This document shows, piece after piece, positions 1-8,018 of a stretch of 64,000 nt of DNA. The notes beneath the pieces were generated by a model. That model saw only the letters and a program-made list of their open reading frames with translations. It was not told the origin of the DNA and made no database searches. Position 1 is the first letter of the stretch. Each line of letters begins with the position of its first letter. The position numbers and the translations under genes were made by a program. The DNA comes from Ramlibacter rhizophilus (GTDB taxonomy: Bacteria > Pseudomonadota > Gammaproteobacteria > Burkholderiales > Burkholderiaceae_C): positions 248,001 through 312,000 of the forward strand of contig NZ_SMLL01000005.1 in the NCBI RefSeq assembly GCF_004681965.1. Reading direction: 5' to 3'.

Positions 1-122
1 AAAAGGTCGATGGACGGCTCCGCTCGCCGGGTGGGCGGGGGCGCCGGCGTGCCGCGGGGTGTGGCGGCTGGGCCAGTCTAAGCGGGATGGCGGGCTTCGT
101 GGGGTGCCGGGTTGGCGCTCGA

Positions 123-202
123 GGCCCCCACCCCAGCCCTCCCCCAGAGGGGGAGGGAGTGGCTGCCCCTTCCCCCTCTGGGGAAAGGCTGGGATGGGGG
201 CC
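123..202. repeat. GC-rich inverted repeat, dispersed-repeat type
   Basis: Two imperfect arms (about 123-154 and 167-202) are reverse complements of each other, built on CCCCCACCCCAGCC and CCCCCTCTGGGG. Repeats of this composition are common between genes in beta-proteobacteria. No gene is supported in bases 1-262; the rest of that stretch shows nothing recognisable. Confidence 0.55.
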
Positions 203-262
203 TGCGTGAAGCAGCGCAACCGGCACGCGCAAGCTTCCTGCACAGAACCCCGCTTGCGCGCC

Positions 263-312
263 TCGATCCACACGATGCATGCGCGCCCTCCGACGCATCA
301 TGCGTGGATCGA
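263..312. promoter_or_regulatory. Inverted repeat in the phhA leader
   Basis: Perfect 9-bp arms, TCGATCCAC (263-271) and GTGGATCGA (304-312), enclose further ATGCG/CGCAT complementarity. The structure ends 10 nt before the phhA ribosome-binding site (AGGAG, 323-327). It could be an operator or a leader hairpin; the sequence alone cannot tell which. Confidence 0.4.
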
Positions 313-336
313 CGCATCCTCCCAGGAGCCTCTGCC

Positions 337-1236
337 ATGAACCCCGATTCTTCGACCGTCGAACGATCCGACAAGCACGGCCTGGCCGCCGGCGCTGCCG
401 CCGCAGCGCCCAGCCCCGACTGGACCATTCCGCAGGGCTGGGAGCAGTACACCGCGGACGAGCATGCGGTGTGGAAGACGCTCTTCGAGCGCCAGACCCG
501 GCTGCTGCCCGGGCGCGCCTGCGATGCCTTCGTGGAAGGCATGCGCGCCCTGCCCATCGGCGCGGACGAGATCCCCGACTTCCGGCGCCTTTCGGACGTG
601 CTGATGAAGCGCACCGGCTGGCAGGTGGTCGCGGTGCCGGGCCTGGTGCCGGACGAGGTCTTCTTCGAGCACCTGGCGCACCGCCGCTTTCCAGCCGGCA
701 ACTTCATCCGCAAGCCGCACCAGCTCGACTACCTGGAAGAGCCCGACGTCTTCCACGACGTCTTCGGCCACGTGCCCATGCTGATGAACCCGGTGATCGC
801 CGACTTCATCCAGGCCTATGGCGAAGGGGGCCTGCGCGCGCAGCGCCTGGGCCGGCTGCCGCAGCTCGCCCGGGTGTACTGGTACACGGTGGAGTTCGGC
901 CTGCTGCGCCAGCGCGACGGGCTGCGCATCTATGGCGCGGGCATCGCCTCGTCCTATACCGAAAGCCGCTTCTGCCTGGAGAGCGACTCGCCCAACCGCA
1001 TCCGCTTCGACCTGGAGCGCGTCATGCGCACGCGCTACCGCATCGACGACTTCCAGGAAACCTACTTCGTGCTCGATGACCTGGAGGAACTGCTGGCGCT
1101 GTCGCGCATCGACTTCGGACCCTTGTACGAACGCCTGGGCTCGGGGCCGGAATACGATCCCGGCGACGTCCTGCCGCAGGACGAGGTGATCCACCGCGGC
1201 AGCGGCAGCTACCACCACCCGCAGCAGGAGGGCTGA
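337..1236 (+). CDS. phhA: Phenylalanine 4-monooxygenase
   Basis: This is a 299-aa tetrahydropterin-dependent aromatic amino acid hydroxylase that converts phenylalanine to tyrosine in the cytoplasm. The iron ligands are visible: His140 and His145 in the PDVFHDVFGH motif and Glu186 in YWYTVEFGL, with the usual spacing of the bacterial enzymes. Length is normal for the single-domain bacterial form. The ATG at 337 is preceded by AGGAG at 323-327; upstream in-frame codons encode no family sequence. The following SDR starts 3 nt after the stop, so the two are probably co-transcribed. No pterin-4a-carbinolamine dehydratase (phhB) is present here. Confidence 0.96.
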   Translation: MNPDSSTVERSDKHGLAAGAAAAAPSPDWTIPQGWEQYTADEHAVWKTLFERQTRLLPGRACDAFVEGMRALPIGADEIPDFRRLSDVLMKRTGWQVVAVPGLVPDEVFFEHLAHRRFPAGNFIRKPHQLDYLEEPDVFHDVFGHVPMLMNPVIADFIQAYGEGGLRAQRLGRLPQLARVYWYTVEFGLLRQRDGLRIYGAGIASSYTESRFCLESDSPNRIRFDLERVMRTRYRIDDFQETYFVLDDLEELLALSRIDFGPLYERLGSGPEYDPGDVLPQDEVIHRGSGSYHHPQQEG

Positions 1237-1239
1237 GCG

Positions 1240-1947
1240 ATGCAGGAACGAGGCGAACGCGTGGTGCTGGTCACGGGTGCGGCCGGCAACCTCGGGCGTG
1301 CCGTGGCCCAGGCCTTCCTCGCCCAGGGCGAGCGCGTGGTGCTGGTGGACCTGCGCCGCGAGGCGCTGGAGCAGGTGGCCGCCGGCATGCCGGGCCAGAC
1401 GCTGGTCGCGCCGGCCGACCTGCTCACCCGCGAAGGCGCCCAGGCCGCCGTCGATGCGGCGCTCGCGCGCTTCGGCCGGCTGGACGTGCTGTGCAACATC
1501 GCCGGGGGCTTTCGCATGGGCGAGGCGGTGCACGAGACCAGCGACGAGACCTGGGACGCCCTCATGGGCCTGAACGCCCGCACGGTCCTCAACACCTCCC
1601 GCGCCGCCGTGCCCGCGCTGCTCGCGCAGTCCCGGGGCTGGATCGTGAACGTGGCGGCCGGGGCGGCGCTGCGCGGCGGCGCGCAGATGGGCGCCTACGC
1701 GGCCTCCAAGTCGGTGGTGATCCGCCTGACCGAATCCCTGTCCGCCGAGCTGCGCGAGCGCGGCATCAACGTCAACTGCGTGCTCCCCTCCATCATCGAC
1801 ACGCCCGAGAACCGCGCCGCCATGCCGCAGGCCGATCCCGCGCGCTGGGTGGCGCCGGCCGAGCTGGCGGAGGTGATCCGCTTCCTGGCCTCACCGGCAG
1901 CGCGTGCGGTGCACGGCGCGGCGGTTCCGGTCTCGGGGCTGTCGTAG
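1240..1947 (+). CDS. SDR oxidoreductase, dihydropteridine-reductase-like
   Basis: This 235-aa short-chain dehydrogenase has the N-terminal cofactor loop TGAAGNLG (about residues 12-19) and the catalytic YAASK motif near residue 153. Near the C-terminus it carries the pattern LPSIIDTPENRAAMPQAD followed by W, which I recognise from quinonoid dihydropteridine reductase (QDPR). It begins 3 nt after phhA. Inference: it regenerates tetrahydrobiopterin-type cofactor for PhhA. A general SDR role remains possible, because other SDRs of this clade share the DTPxNR block. The SDR family is certain; the specific role is moderately supported. Confidence 0.75.
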   Translation: MQERGERVVLVTGAAGNLGRAVAQAFLAQGERVVLVDLRREALEQVAAGMPGQTLVAPADLLTREGAQAAVDAALARFGRLDVLCNIAGGFRMGEAVHETSDETWDALMGLNARTVLNTSRAAVPALLAQSRGWIVNVAAGAALRGGAQMGAYAASKSVVIRLTESLSAELRERGINVNCVLPSIIDTPENRAAMPQADPARWVAPAELAEVIRFLASPAARAVHGAAVPVSGLS

Positions 1948-1998
1948 CTTTCCTTCGGCGCGCCTGCGCGGCGGCAGCACCGCACCCGTCCTACGTTC

Positions 1999-2015
1999 CG
2001 GCAGGCGTCCTGCCG
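1999..2015. other. Short GC hairpin between genes
   Basis: CGGCAGG (1999-2005) and CCTGCCG (2009-2015) form a perfect 7-bp stem with a 3-nt loop between the SDR and the glycosyltransferase gene. No T-run follows, so it is not a convincing intrinsic terminator. The rest of the 186-bp spacer is featureless. Confidence 0.3.
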
Positions 2016-2133
2016 ATTGGCCCCTCCTCGGCCCCTCGGCCCAATTCCGGGAACGCAAGCTGCTGCACGAGGATTCCAAGCGCATGGCCCAGGTCCCCCA
2101 CCGCACCGGCAAATCTCCTCCACCGGAGTGGCC

Positions 2134-3231
2134 ATGCGGCTCTTGATCTTCGGCCTGACGGCGAGCTCGTCCTGGGGCAACGGCCACGCCACGCTCTGGC
2201 GCGGCCTGTGGCGCGCCCTCGCGCAGCGCGGCCACCACCTCAGCTTCTTCGAGCGTGACGTTCCCTACTACGCCGAGCACCGCGACTGGACCGACCCGCC
2301 CTCGGGCGCGCTGGTGCTCTACGAGGACTGGGCCGCCGTGCTGCCGCGTGCGCGGCGCGAGCTGGCTGGGGCCGACGCGGCCATCGTCACCTCCTACTGT
2401 CCCGACGGCGTCGCCGCCACGGCGCTGCTCGCCGAACAGGCTGGCCGCGCGCGCACCGTGTTCTACGACATGGACACGCCGGTCACGCTGGAGAACCTGC
2501 GCGCCGGCCGGCCCGTCGCCTACCTAAGCGGGCGGGGGCTGCGCGACTTCGACCTGGTCCTGAGCTACACCGGCGGCGCGGCGCTCACCGAGCTGCGCGA
2601 GCGCCTGGGTGCCCGGCACGTGGCCACGCTGTACGGGCACGTGGACCCGCAGGTGCACCACCGCGTGCCGCCGCAGCCGCACCTGCGCAGCGAGCTCTCC
2701 TACCTGGGCACCTACGCGGCCGACCGGCAGGATCGGCTGGAGGCCCTGTTCATCGAGCCGGCACGGCGGCTGTCGCAGCGCAGCTTCCTCGTCGGCGGCG
2801 CGCAGTACCCGGCCGACTTCCCGTGGACGCCCAACATGCGCTTCGTGCGCCACCTGCCACCGCCGGAGCACCCGGCCTTCTTCAGCGCCTCGCGCCTGAC
2901 GCTGAGCGTCACGCGCCGCGCCATGGCCGACAACGGCTGGTGCCCCTCGGGGCGGCTGTTCGAGGCCGCGGCCTGCGGCACGCCGCTGGTGAGCGACGAC
3001 TGGCCTGGCCTGTCCGACTTCTTCGAGCCCGGGCGCGAGCTGCTGCTCGCGCGCGGCGCGCAGGACGTGATCGACGCCCTGGAGCGCAGCGACGCCGAGC
3101 TCGCCCGCATCGCGCACGCTGCGCGCGAGAGGGTGCTGGCCTGCCACACCTCGGCCCGGCGCGCCATCGAGCTCGAAGACCTGCTGGGTGCGCGGCACCC
3201 GGCCGCTGAGGGAGAGCCCGCGACCGCGTGA
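2134..3231 (+). CDS. CgeB-like glycosyltransferase
   Basis: This 365-aa protein starts with a Rossmann-like segment (MRLLIFGLTASSSWGNG). Its C-terminal half holds a GT4-type donor-sugar site (GRLFEAAACGTPLVSDDWPGL, about residues 270-290), as in the CgeB/DUF3880 glycosyltransferases of spore-coat and surface-glycan loci. It probably transfers a sugar from a nucleotide sugar to a surface glycan or lipid; donor and acceptor cannot be read from sequence. The ATG at 2134 follows GGAG (2125-2128). The next gene, starting 16 nt downstream, encodes a nucleotidyltransferase-methyltransferase, so the pair probably forms one glycan operon. Confidence 0.82.
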   Translation: MRLLIFGLTASSSWGNGHATLWRGLWRALAQRGHHLSFFERDVPYYAEHRDWTDPPSGALVLYEDWAAVLPRARRELAGADAAIVTSYCPDGVAATALLAEQAGRARTVFYDMDTPVTLENLRAGRPVAYLSGRGLRDFDLVLSYTGGAALTELRERLGARHVATLYGHVDPQVHHRVPPQPHLRSELSYLGTYAADRQDRLEALFIEPARRLSQRSFLVGGAQYPADFPWTPNMRFVRHLPPPEHPAFFSASRLTLSVTRRAMADNGWCPSGRLFEAAACGTPLVSDDWPGLSDFFEPGRELLLARGAQDVIDALERSDAELARIAHAARERVLACHTSARRAIELEDLLGARHPAAEGEPATA

Positions 3232-3247
3232 AGAAGGGACCAGGACG

Positions 3248-4894
3248 ATGTGGGGAATCATTCCAGCCGCCGGCATGGGAACGCGCATCCAGCCCCTGGG
3301 CTTTTCCAAGGAACTGCTGCCGGTGGGCAGCAGCCGCGTGGGCGACGTGGAGCGCCCGCGTGCCGTGAGCGAGTTCCTGGTCGAGCGCATGCTGCTGGCC
3401 GGTGCCACGCGCATTTGCGTCGTGGTGGGGCCGGGCAAGTCGGACATCGTGCAGTACTACGGCTCCACGGTCGGACCGGCCGAGCTGTGCTACGTGGTGC
3501 AGCCCAAGGCGGGGGGCCTGTGCGACGCGATCTTCCGCGCCTGCTCGCTGATCCGGGCCGACGAGCCGGTCGTCGTCGGGCTGCCCGACACCATCTGGTT
3601 CCCCGAGAACGGCCTGTGCGAGCTGCCGGACGAGGTGCTCTCCTTCCTGCTGTTCCCCGTGGACCGCCCGCAGGACTTCGACGCGGTGGTGACCGACGAG
3701 GCCGGCTGGGTGCAGGAGATCCAGGTCAAGCACCCGGATGCGCGCTCGCACTGGATCTGGGGCGCCTTCAGGATGCCCGGCCACGTGCTGCACGCGCTGC
3801 ATGCCCTGTGGCAGGCGCGCGGCCGCCGCGACGAGTTCATGGGCACGCTGGTCAACGCCTACCTCCAGGGTGGCGGCAAGGCGCTGGGCGTGCGCGCGGG
3901 CGCGGCCTACGTGGACGTGGGCACGCTCAACGGCTATCGGCAGGCACTGGCTTTGCTCAATAGCAAGCTGGCCACCGACACACCCGGCCCACGGTCCACC
4001 ACCATCTGCAGCCATGCCGGCACGCCCTTGCAGAAGGACGCGAGCGTGGCCACCTCCTCGTGGTCACCGGCCATGGCCGCGCGCGCGGACCCGGACAGCG
4101 CGCCCCCGTCCGGCACCGCCGCCCCCTTCACGCGGGCGCAGATCGAGCAGCGCGTGCGCGAGCTGGGCGACTGGTTCCACAACCTGGACCTGCAGGGCGT
4201 GCACACCGCACCGGCGCACTTCCTGGGCGACTTCCCCACCATCAAGTGGAAGCGCTTCGCGCACCTGCTGCCACAGGACCTCGCCGGCCAGTCGGTGCTG
4301 GACATCGGCTGCAACGCAGGCTTCTACTCCTTCGAGATGAAGCGCCGCGGAGCAAGCCGCGTGCTGGGCATCGACTTCGACGACTACTTCCTGAACCAGG
4401 CGCGCTTCGCCGCCGAGGTGCTGGACGTGCGCGACGTGGAATTCCGGCGCCTGTCGGTCTACGACGTCGGCGCCCTGGGCGAGCGCTTCGACGTGGTGCT
4501 GTTCATGGGCCTGGTCTACCACCTGCGCCACCCGCTGCTGGCGCTGGACCTGATCCACGCGCACGTCGCGCGCGACCTGCTGGTGTACCAGTCGCTGCAG
4601 CGCGGCAGCGCCGAGGTGGAGCCGCTGCGGGAGGACTACGACTTCTGGGAGACCGAGGTGTTCGAGCGCCCCGGCTATCCCCGGCTGCACTTCGTGGAGA
4701 ACAAGTACTCGCACGACGAGACCAACTGGTGGCTGCCCAACGCGGCGTGCAGCGCGGCCATGCTGCGCAGCGCGGGCTTTCGCGTGATCGCCCACCCCGA
4801 GGAGGAAGTGTTCCTGTGCAAGCGCGTGGACCTGCCCCCCGGGCCGGACGGGCCGCGGGTGGTGTATCCGGCGCGCAAGGACGCGGGAGCTTGA
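3248..4894 (+). CDS. Sugar nucleotidyltransferase fused to SAM methyltransferase
   Basis: One uninterrupted 548-codon frame carries two domains. Residues 1 to about 236 are a nucleotidyltransferase of the glucose-1-phosphate thymidylyl/uridylyl type: N-terminal PAAGMGTRIQPLGFSKELLPV loop, product-site GLPDTIW, and YVDVGTLNGY at the end. Residues about 295-548 are a class I methyltransferase of the CmoB/TIGR04290-like group, with motif VLDIGCNAGFY at 350-360 and LFMGLVYHL later. A Ser/Pro/Ala-rich linker (about 237-293) joins them. A good internal start exists: GTG at 4046 (residue 267) preceded by AGAAGGA at 4032-4038, so a free methyltransferase may also be made. Likely role: activation and methylation of a surface sugar with the upstream glycosyltransferase. 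Confidence 0.8.
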   Translation: MWGIIPAAGMGTRIQPLGFSKELLPVGSSRVGDVERPRAVSEFLVERMLLAGATRICVVVGPGKSDIVQYYGSTVGPAELCYVVQPKAGGLCDAIFRACSLIRADEPVVVGLPDTIWFPENGLCELPDEVLSFLLFPVDRPQDFDAVVTDEAGWVQEIQVKHPDARSHWIWGAFRMPGHVLHALHALWQARGRRDEFMGTLVNAYLQGGGKALGVRAGAAYVDVGTLNGYRQALALLNSKLATDTPGPRSTTICSHAGTPLQKDASVATSSWSPAMAARADPDSAPPSGTAAPFTRAQIEQRVRELGDWFHNLDLQGVHTAPAHFLGDFPTIKWKRFAHLLPQDLAGQSVLDIGCNAGFYSFEMKRRGASRVLGIDFDDYFLNQARFAAEVLDVRDVEFRRLSVYDVGALGERFDVVLFMGLVYHLRHPLLALDLIHAHVARDLLVYQSLQRGSAEVEPLREDYDFWETEVFERPGYPRLHFVENKYSHDETNWWLPNAACSAAMLRSAGFRVIAHPEEEVFLCKRVDLPPGPDGPRVVYPARKDAGA

Positions 4895-4955
4895 GCGGAC
4901 ACGTCCGATCGCCCTGGGTCTTACCGAAAGGCGTTCCGGGCCGAGCAAAAACCAC

Positions 4956-5185
4956 GTTCGGGCTGAGCGTTCATTCACCCGGCCGAGCCCGCGTTGAAAG
5001 ACATGCCCGATCAAACACATCCGTTCGCCCTGAGCCTGTCGAAGGGCTCACGGGGTGGTCTCGCGCGATGGGCTTCGACAAGCTCAGCCCGAACGGATGG
5101 GGAGGGCGAACGGCGTTGAGGGTTCGCTGTTTGTCGAGAGCCTGTCGAAGCCCTGCTCGAGACCACCCCGTGAGGGAGTCCTTGC
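4956..5185. repeat. Dispersed REP-like repeat cluster A
   Basis: Most of the 307-bp gap between 4894 and 5202 is filled by a composite repeat. It has one unit of the roughly 75-nt element (CGGCCG, then GTTGAAAGACATGCCCGATC, then ACACATCCGTTCG), followed by facing copies of CCTGTCGAAGGGCTC and GGGCTTCGACAAGCTCAGCC. The same motifs recur at 15.3, 39.8 and 46 kb. No gene is visible. Confidence 0.75.
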
Positions 5186-5201
5186 TCTCAGCCTGAACGC
5201 A

Positions 5202-6053
5202 CTACAGGTACCGCAGGTCGCGGTTGATCGCGGCGGCCGTCCTGAGCAACTGCGGCGTGAGGCGGGCCAGCACGTCGCGCAGCAGCCACCGCGGCGAGGG
5301 CACGGCGACGTTGACCGCACCGAGCGGCTGGCCGTCGCGGTCCACCAGGGGCGCGGCGACGGAGATGTCGCCGATGAAGGCTTCCTGGTCGTTCAGCGCG
5401 TAGCCCAGCTCCCGCGCCGCATCGAGCGCGGCCCGCAGGCCGGCGAGGTCCGTCACGGTGCGCGGCGTCATGGCTGTGCGGGTCGCGGCCTTGAGGCGGG
5501 CGAGCGCGTCGGCCGGGTCCATCCGCGAGAGGATCGCCCGGCCGGCCGCCGTGCAGAAGGCGGGCAGGCGCGAGCCGACGTGCAGGTCCACGCTCACCGC
5601 GTGCACGCTGGGCCAGCGGGCCACGTACACGATCTCGTCGCCCTCCAGCTCCATCAGGTTCACGGTCTCGCAGGTGCGCCGGCTCAGCGCCTCCAGGTGC
5701 GGGTGCGCGCGCTCGCGCAGTTGGTCGGTCGCGAGCACCGTATGGCCGAATTCCAGCATCCGGCCGGACAGGCGGAATGCCTTGGAGCCCGGGTCCTGGC
5801 GCAGGTAGCCGAGCACGCGCAGGGTGTGCGTGATGCGCTGCACGCCACTGCGGTCGAGGCGCGCGAGCTGCGCAAGTTCGGTCAGACCCACCGGGCGACC
5901 CGCCGCGTTGAGTGCCTCCAGGACCTGGAAGCCCTTGGCGAGCGAGCCCATGAAGAGGCGGCTGTCGCCGCCGGCCGCGACAGTGCGCGTGCGCGGCGTG
6001 CGGGCTGCCGGAGCGACGCCGGTCCGCTCAGCGGCTGGGGACGAGCGCGCCAT
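5202..6053 (-). CDS. IclR-family transcriptional regulator
   Basis: This 283-aa protein has an N-terminal winged helix-turn-helix (SLAKGFQVLEAL, GLTELAQLARLDRSGVQRI) and the IclR ligand-binding domain (VGSRLPAFCTAAGRAILS; ALNDQEAFIGDISVAAPL). The first ATG at 6053 overlaps the amidase gene by 26 bp, suggesting coupled expression. A later ATG at 5951 would give a more typical 249-aa protein, and neither start has a strong Shine-Dalgarno site. It lies downstream of and co-oriented with the nitrilase-type amidase and close to the divergent Bug-led operon. It is therefore the likely local regulator; CCGATA half-sites at 6915-6951 are candidate operators. Confidence 0.9.
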   Translation of the reverse strand: MARSSPAAERTGVAPAARTPRTRTVAAGGDSRLFMGSLAKGFQVLEALNAAGRPVGLTELAQLARLDRSGVQRITHTLRVLGYLRQDPGSKAFRLSGRMLEFGHTVLATDQLRERAHPHLEALSRRTCETVNLMELEGDEIVYVARWPSVHAVSVDLHVGSRLPAFCTAAGRAILSRMDPADALARLKAATRTAMTPRTVTDLAGLRAALDAARELGYALNDQEAFIGDISVAAPLVDRDGQPLGAVNVAVPSPRWLLRDVLARLTPQLLRTAAAINRDLRYL

Positions 6054-6897
6054 ACAGGTCGGGGCGCCGGTCGCGCCACCACGGAAACTGCTTGCGGGCA
6101 GCGGAGACCGCATCGAGGTCGATCTCGGCCGCAAGGAGCTGCGCTTCGTGCGTGCCGGCTTCGGCGACGACCATGCCCCTGGGGTCGACCACCATGCTGC
6201 GCCCGAGATGGTGCCTCGGCCCCTCGATGCCGACCCGATTGCAGGCGAGCACATAGACGCCGTTCTCGTAGGCCCGCGCCCGCAGCGGCACCTCCCAGAT
6301 CGAGGCACGCTGCGCCGGATCGGCGTAGGTGGAGAACGCGATGGGCATGGCGATCAGCTCCGCACCGTCCAGGGCCAGCGCGCGCGCCGCCTCGGGGTAG
6401 AGCCGGTCGTTGCAGATCAGGATGCCGATCCGCGTGCCCGCCACCGCGAAGGTGCCGAGCGACGGACCAGGCGCGAAATAGAACTTCTCGAAGCTCCCGG
6501 TGCCGCCCGGGCCGGCGCTGGGGAAGTACGCCGGGATGTGCGTCTTGCGGTACCGGCCGACCTCGCGGCCTGTTTCGTCGTAGACGAAGGCGCTGTTGAA
6601 CCAGCCGTCGGCCGCCCGCTCCGCGAAGGGCAGCACGAGCGCGATGCCGTGCCCGCGGGCCTTCGCGCGCAGGGACTGCAGCACCTCGTGCCGCTCGTCC
6701 ATGAACCAGCGATCGAATTGCTCCTCCAGCCGGTTGGCGAAAAAGGGCGTGAGGAACAGCTCGGGGAAGGTGAGCAGGCGCACGCCGAGCCGGGCGGCCT
6801 CGTCCAGCATGGCATGGGCGGCGTCGGCGATCGTCTTCAGGTCGCCGTCCTCGACGCTTCCGGTCTGGGCGGCGGCGACGATGATCGATCCAGGCAT
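6028..6897 (-). CDS. Carbon-nitrogen hydrolase (nitrilase superfamily amidase)
   Basis: This 289-aa cytoplasmic enzyme of the nitrilase superfamily hydrolyses a C-N bond of an amide or N-carbamoyl compound. The catalytic triad is visible: Glu46 (FPELF), Lys118 (YRKTHIP) and Cys162 (LICNDR). The context GRYRKTHIP and EKFYFAPG is closest to N-carbamoyl-amino-acid or N-carbamoylputrescine amidases, but the substrate is not determined. The ATG at 6897 is preceded on the minus strand by GGAGAG. It is divergent from the Bug/amidohydrolase/amino-acid-dehydrogenase genes, with 123 bp between, and co-oriented with the IclR gene. Inference: it releases an amino acid that the divergent genes oxidise. 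Confidence 0.88.
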   Translation of the reverse strand: MPGSIIVAAAQTGSVEDGDLKTIADAAHAMLDEAARLGVRLLTFPELFLTPFFANRLEEQFDRWFMDERHEVLQSLRAKARGHGIALVLPFAERAADGWFNSAFVYDETGREVGRYRKTHIPAYFPSAGPGGTGSFEKFYFAPGPSLGTFAVAGTRIGILICNDRLYPEAARALALDGAELIAMPIAFSTYADPAQRASIWEVPLRARAYENGVYVLACNRVGIEGPRHHLGRSMVVDPRGMVVAEAGTHEAQLLAAEIDLDAVSAARKQFPWWRDRRPDLYGALVPSR

Positions 6898-6914
6898 CGG
6901 GGTCTCTCCGAGGT

Positions 6915-6951
6915 TTATCGCATGCCGATAATCCCATATTGCCTTCCGATA
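6915..6951. promoter_or_regulatory. Candidate IclR operator: three TATCGG/CCGATA half-sites
   Basis: TTATCG (6915-6920) faces CCGATA (6925-6930), and a second CCGATA lies at 6946-6951, 21 bp (two helical turns) away. The cluster sits in the divergent region between the amidase and Bug genes and overlaps the candidate plus-strand promoter. Assigning it to the adjacent IclR protein is inference. Confidence 0.4.
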
Positions 6952-6968
6952 CACCAGCCGCCTACAGT
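6939..6968 (+). promoter_or_regulatory. Candidate sigma-70 promoter for the 7021 gene
   Basis: TTGCCT (6939-6944) and TACAGT (6963-6968) are spaced by 18 nt; each matches the consensus at four of six positions. The site is upstream of the ATG at 7021 and overlaps one CCGATA half-site. Confidence 0.3.
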
Positions 6969-7020
6969 GCGTCGTCCATCCCTCTGAAACGCGGCCGCGG
7001 CCGCCTGCCTGGAGATCCTG

Positions 7021-7992
7021 ATGCAACGTCGTACCTTCCTGCTCACCTCGGCCGCTGCGATGGCGCACGGGTCGGTCCTGGCCCAGTCCGCCGCCTGGCC
7101 TTCGCGGCCGGTGCGGCTGCTGATCGGCTATCCGCCGGGGGGCAGCACCGACGTGGCCGGTCGGCTGCTGGCCGAGCAGCTCGGTCGCCGCCTGGGCCAG
7201 CAGGTGATCGTGGAGAACCGTCCGGGCGCTGGCGGCACGGTGGCCGCCAGCGCCGTGGCACGGGCCGAGCCGGACGGCTACACGCTGATGCTGGCCGCCT
7301 CGCCCGAGGTGTCGATCGCGCCCATCACCATGAAGGCCATGCCCTACGACCCGGTGAAGGACCTCCAGCCGATCACGCTGGTCGGGCAGGTTCCCTTCGT
7401 GCTGGTGGTGAACCCCTCGGTGCCGGCGAACACGCTGTCCGAGTTCATCGCCCATGCCAAAGCGAACCCCGGCAAGCTCAATTACTCCTCCTTCGGCAAC
7501 AACACCTCCAACCATCTCGCCGGCGAGTTCTTCAAGTCGGTGAGCGGCGTGCAGGCGACGCACATCCCCTACAAGGGCAGCGGTCCGTCCATCACCGACC
7601 TGATCGGCGGCCAGGTGCAGTACACCTTCGACACGCCGCCGGCGGTGCTCGAGCACGTTCGCGCCGGCAAGCTGCGCGGCCTGGCCGTCGCCGCCCGTGA
7701 GCGCCTGGACGGTGCGCCGCAGGTGCCCACCTTCGCCGAAGCCGGACTGCCGGCGTTCAGTGGCGGCACCTGGTTCGGCCTGTTCGCGCCGGCGAAGACG
7801 CCCTCCGCGGTGGTGGACCGCCTGAACAAGGAAACCGTCGCGGCGCTGAACTCGCCGGAGCTGAAGAAGGCCTTCAGCGACCGCGGCATCATCGCCTCGC
7901 CGCAGGCGCCCGACGAGTTCGGCCGCTTCGTGCAGGGCGAGGTCGGCAAGTGGAAGGACCTGGCCGCCAAGGTCGGCATCGTCGCGGAGTGA
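7021..7992 (+). CDS. Bug-family periplasmic solute-binding protein
   Basis: This 323-aa protein begins with a cleavable signal peptide (MQRRTFLLTSAAAMAHGSVLAQ). It then shows Bug hallmarks: WPSRPVRLLIGYPPGGSTDV, VENRPGAGG, HIPYKGSGPS and VPTFAEAGLP. Bug proteins bind small carboxylates or amides in the periplasm for TctAB-type transport or sensing. No permease gene is nearby, so it would have to use a permease encoded elsewhere. It heads a plus-strand set with the amidohydrolase (ATG 27 nt downstream of its stop), the FAD dehydrogenase and a second Bug gene. The likely ligand is an amide-like substrate of these enzymes. Confidence 0.93.
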   Translation: MQRRTFLLTSAAAMAHGSVLAQSAAWPSRPVRLLIGYPPGGSTDVAGRLLAEQLGRRLGQQVIVENRPGAGGTVAASAVARAEPDGYTLMLAASPEVSIAPITMKAMPYDPVKDLQPITLVGQVPFVLVVNPSVPANTLSEFIAHAKANPGKLNYSSFGNNTSNHLAGEFFKSVSGVQATHIPYKGSGPSITDLIGGQVQYTFDTPPAVLEHVRAGKLRGLAVAARERLDGAPQVPTFAEAGLPAFSGGTWFGLFAPAKTPSAVVDRLNKETVAALNSPELKKAFSDRGIIASPQAPDEFGRFVQGEVGKWKDLAAKVGIVAE

Positions 7993-8018
7993 ACCTGCAT
8001 GAACGCAGTGACCAAGCC

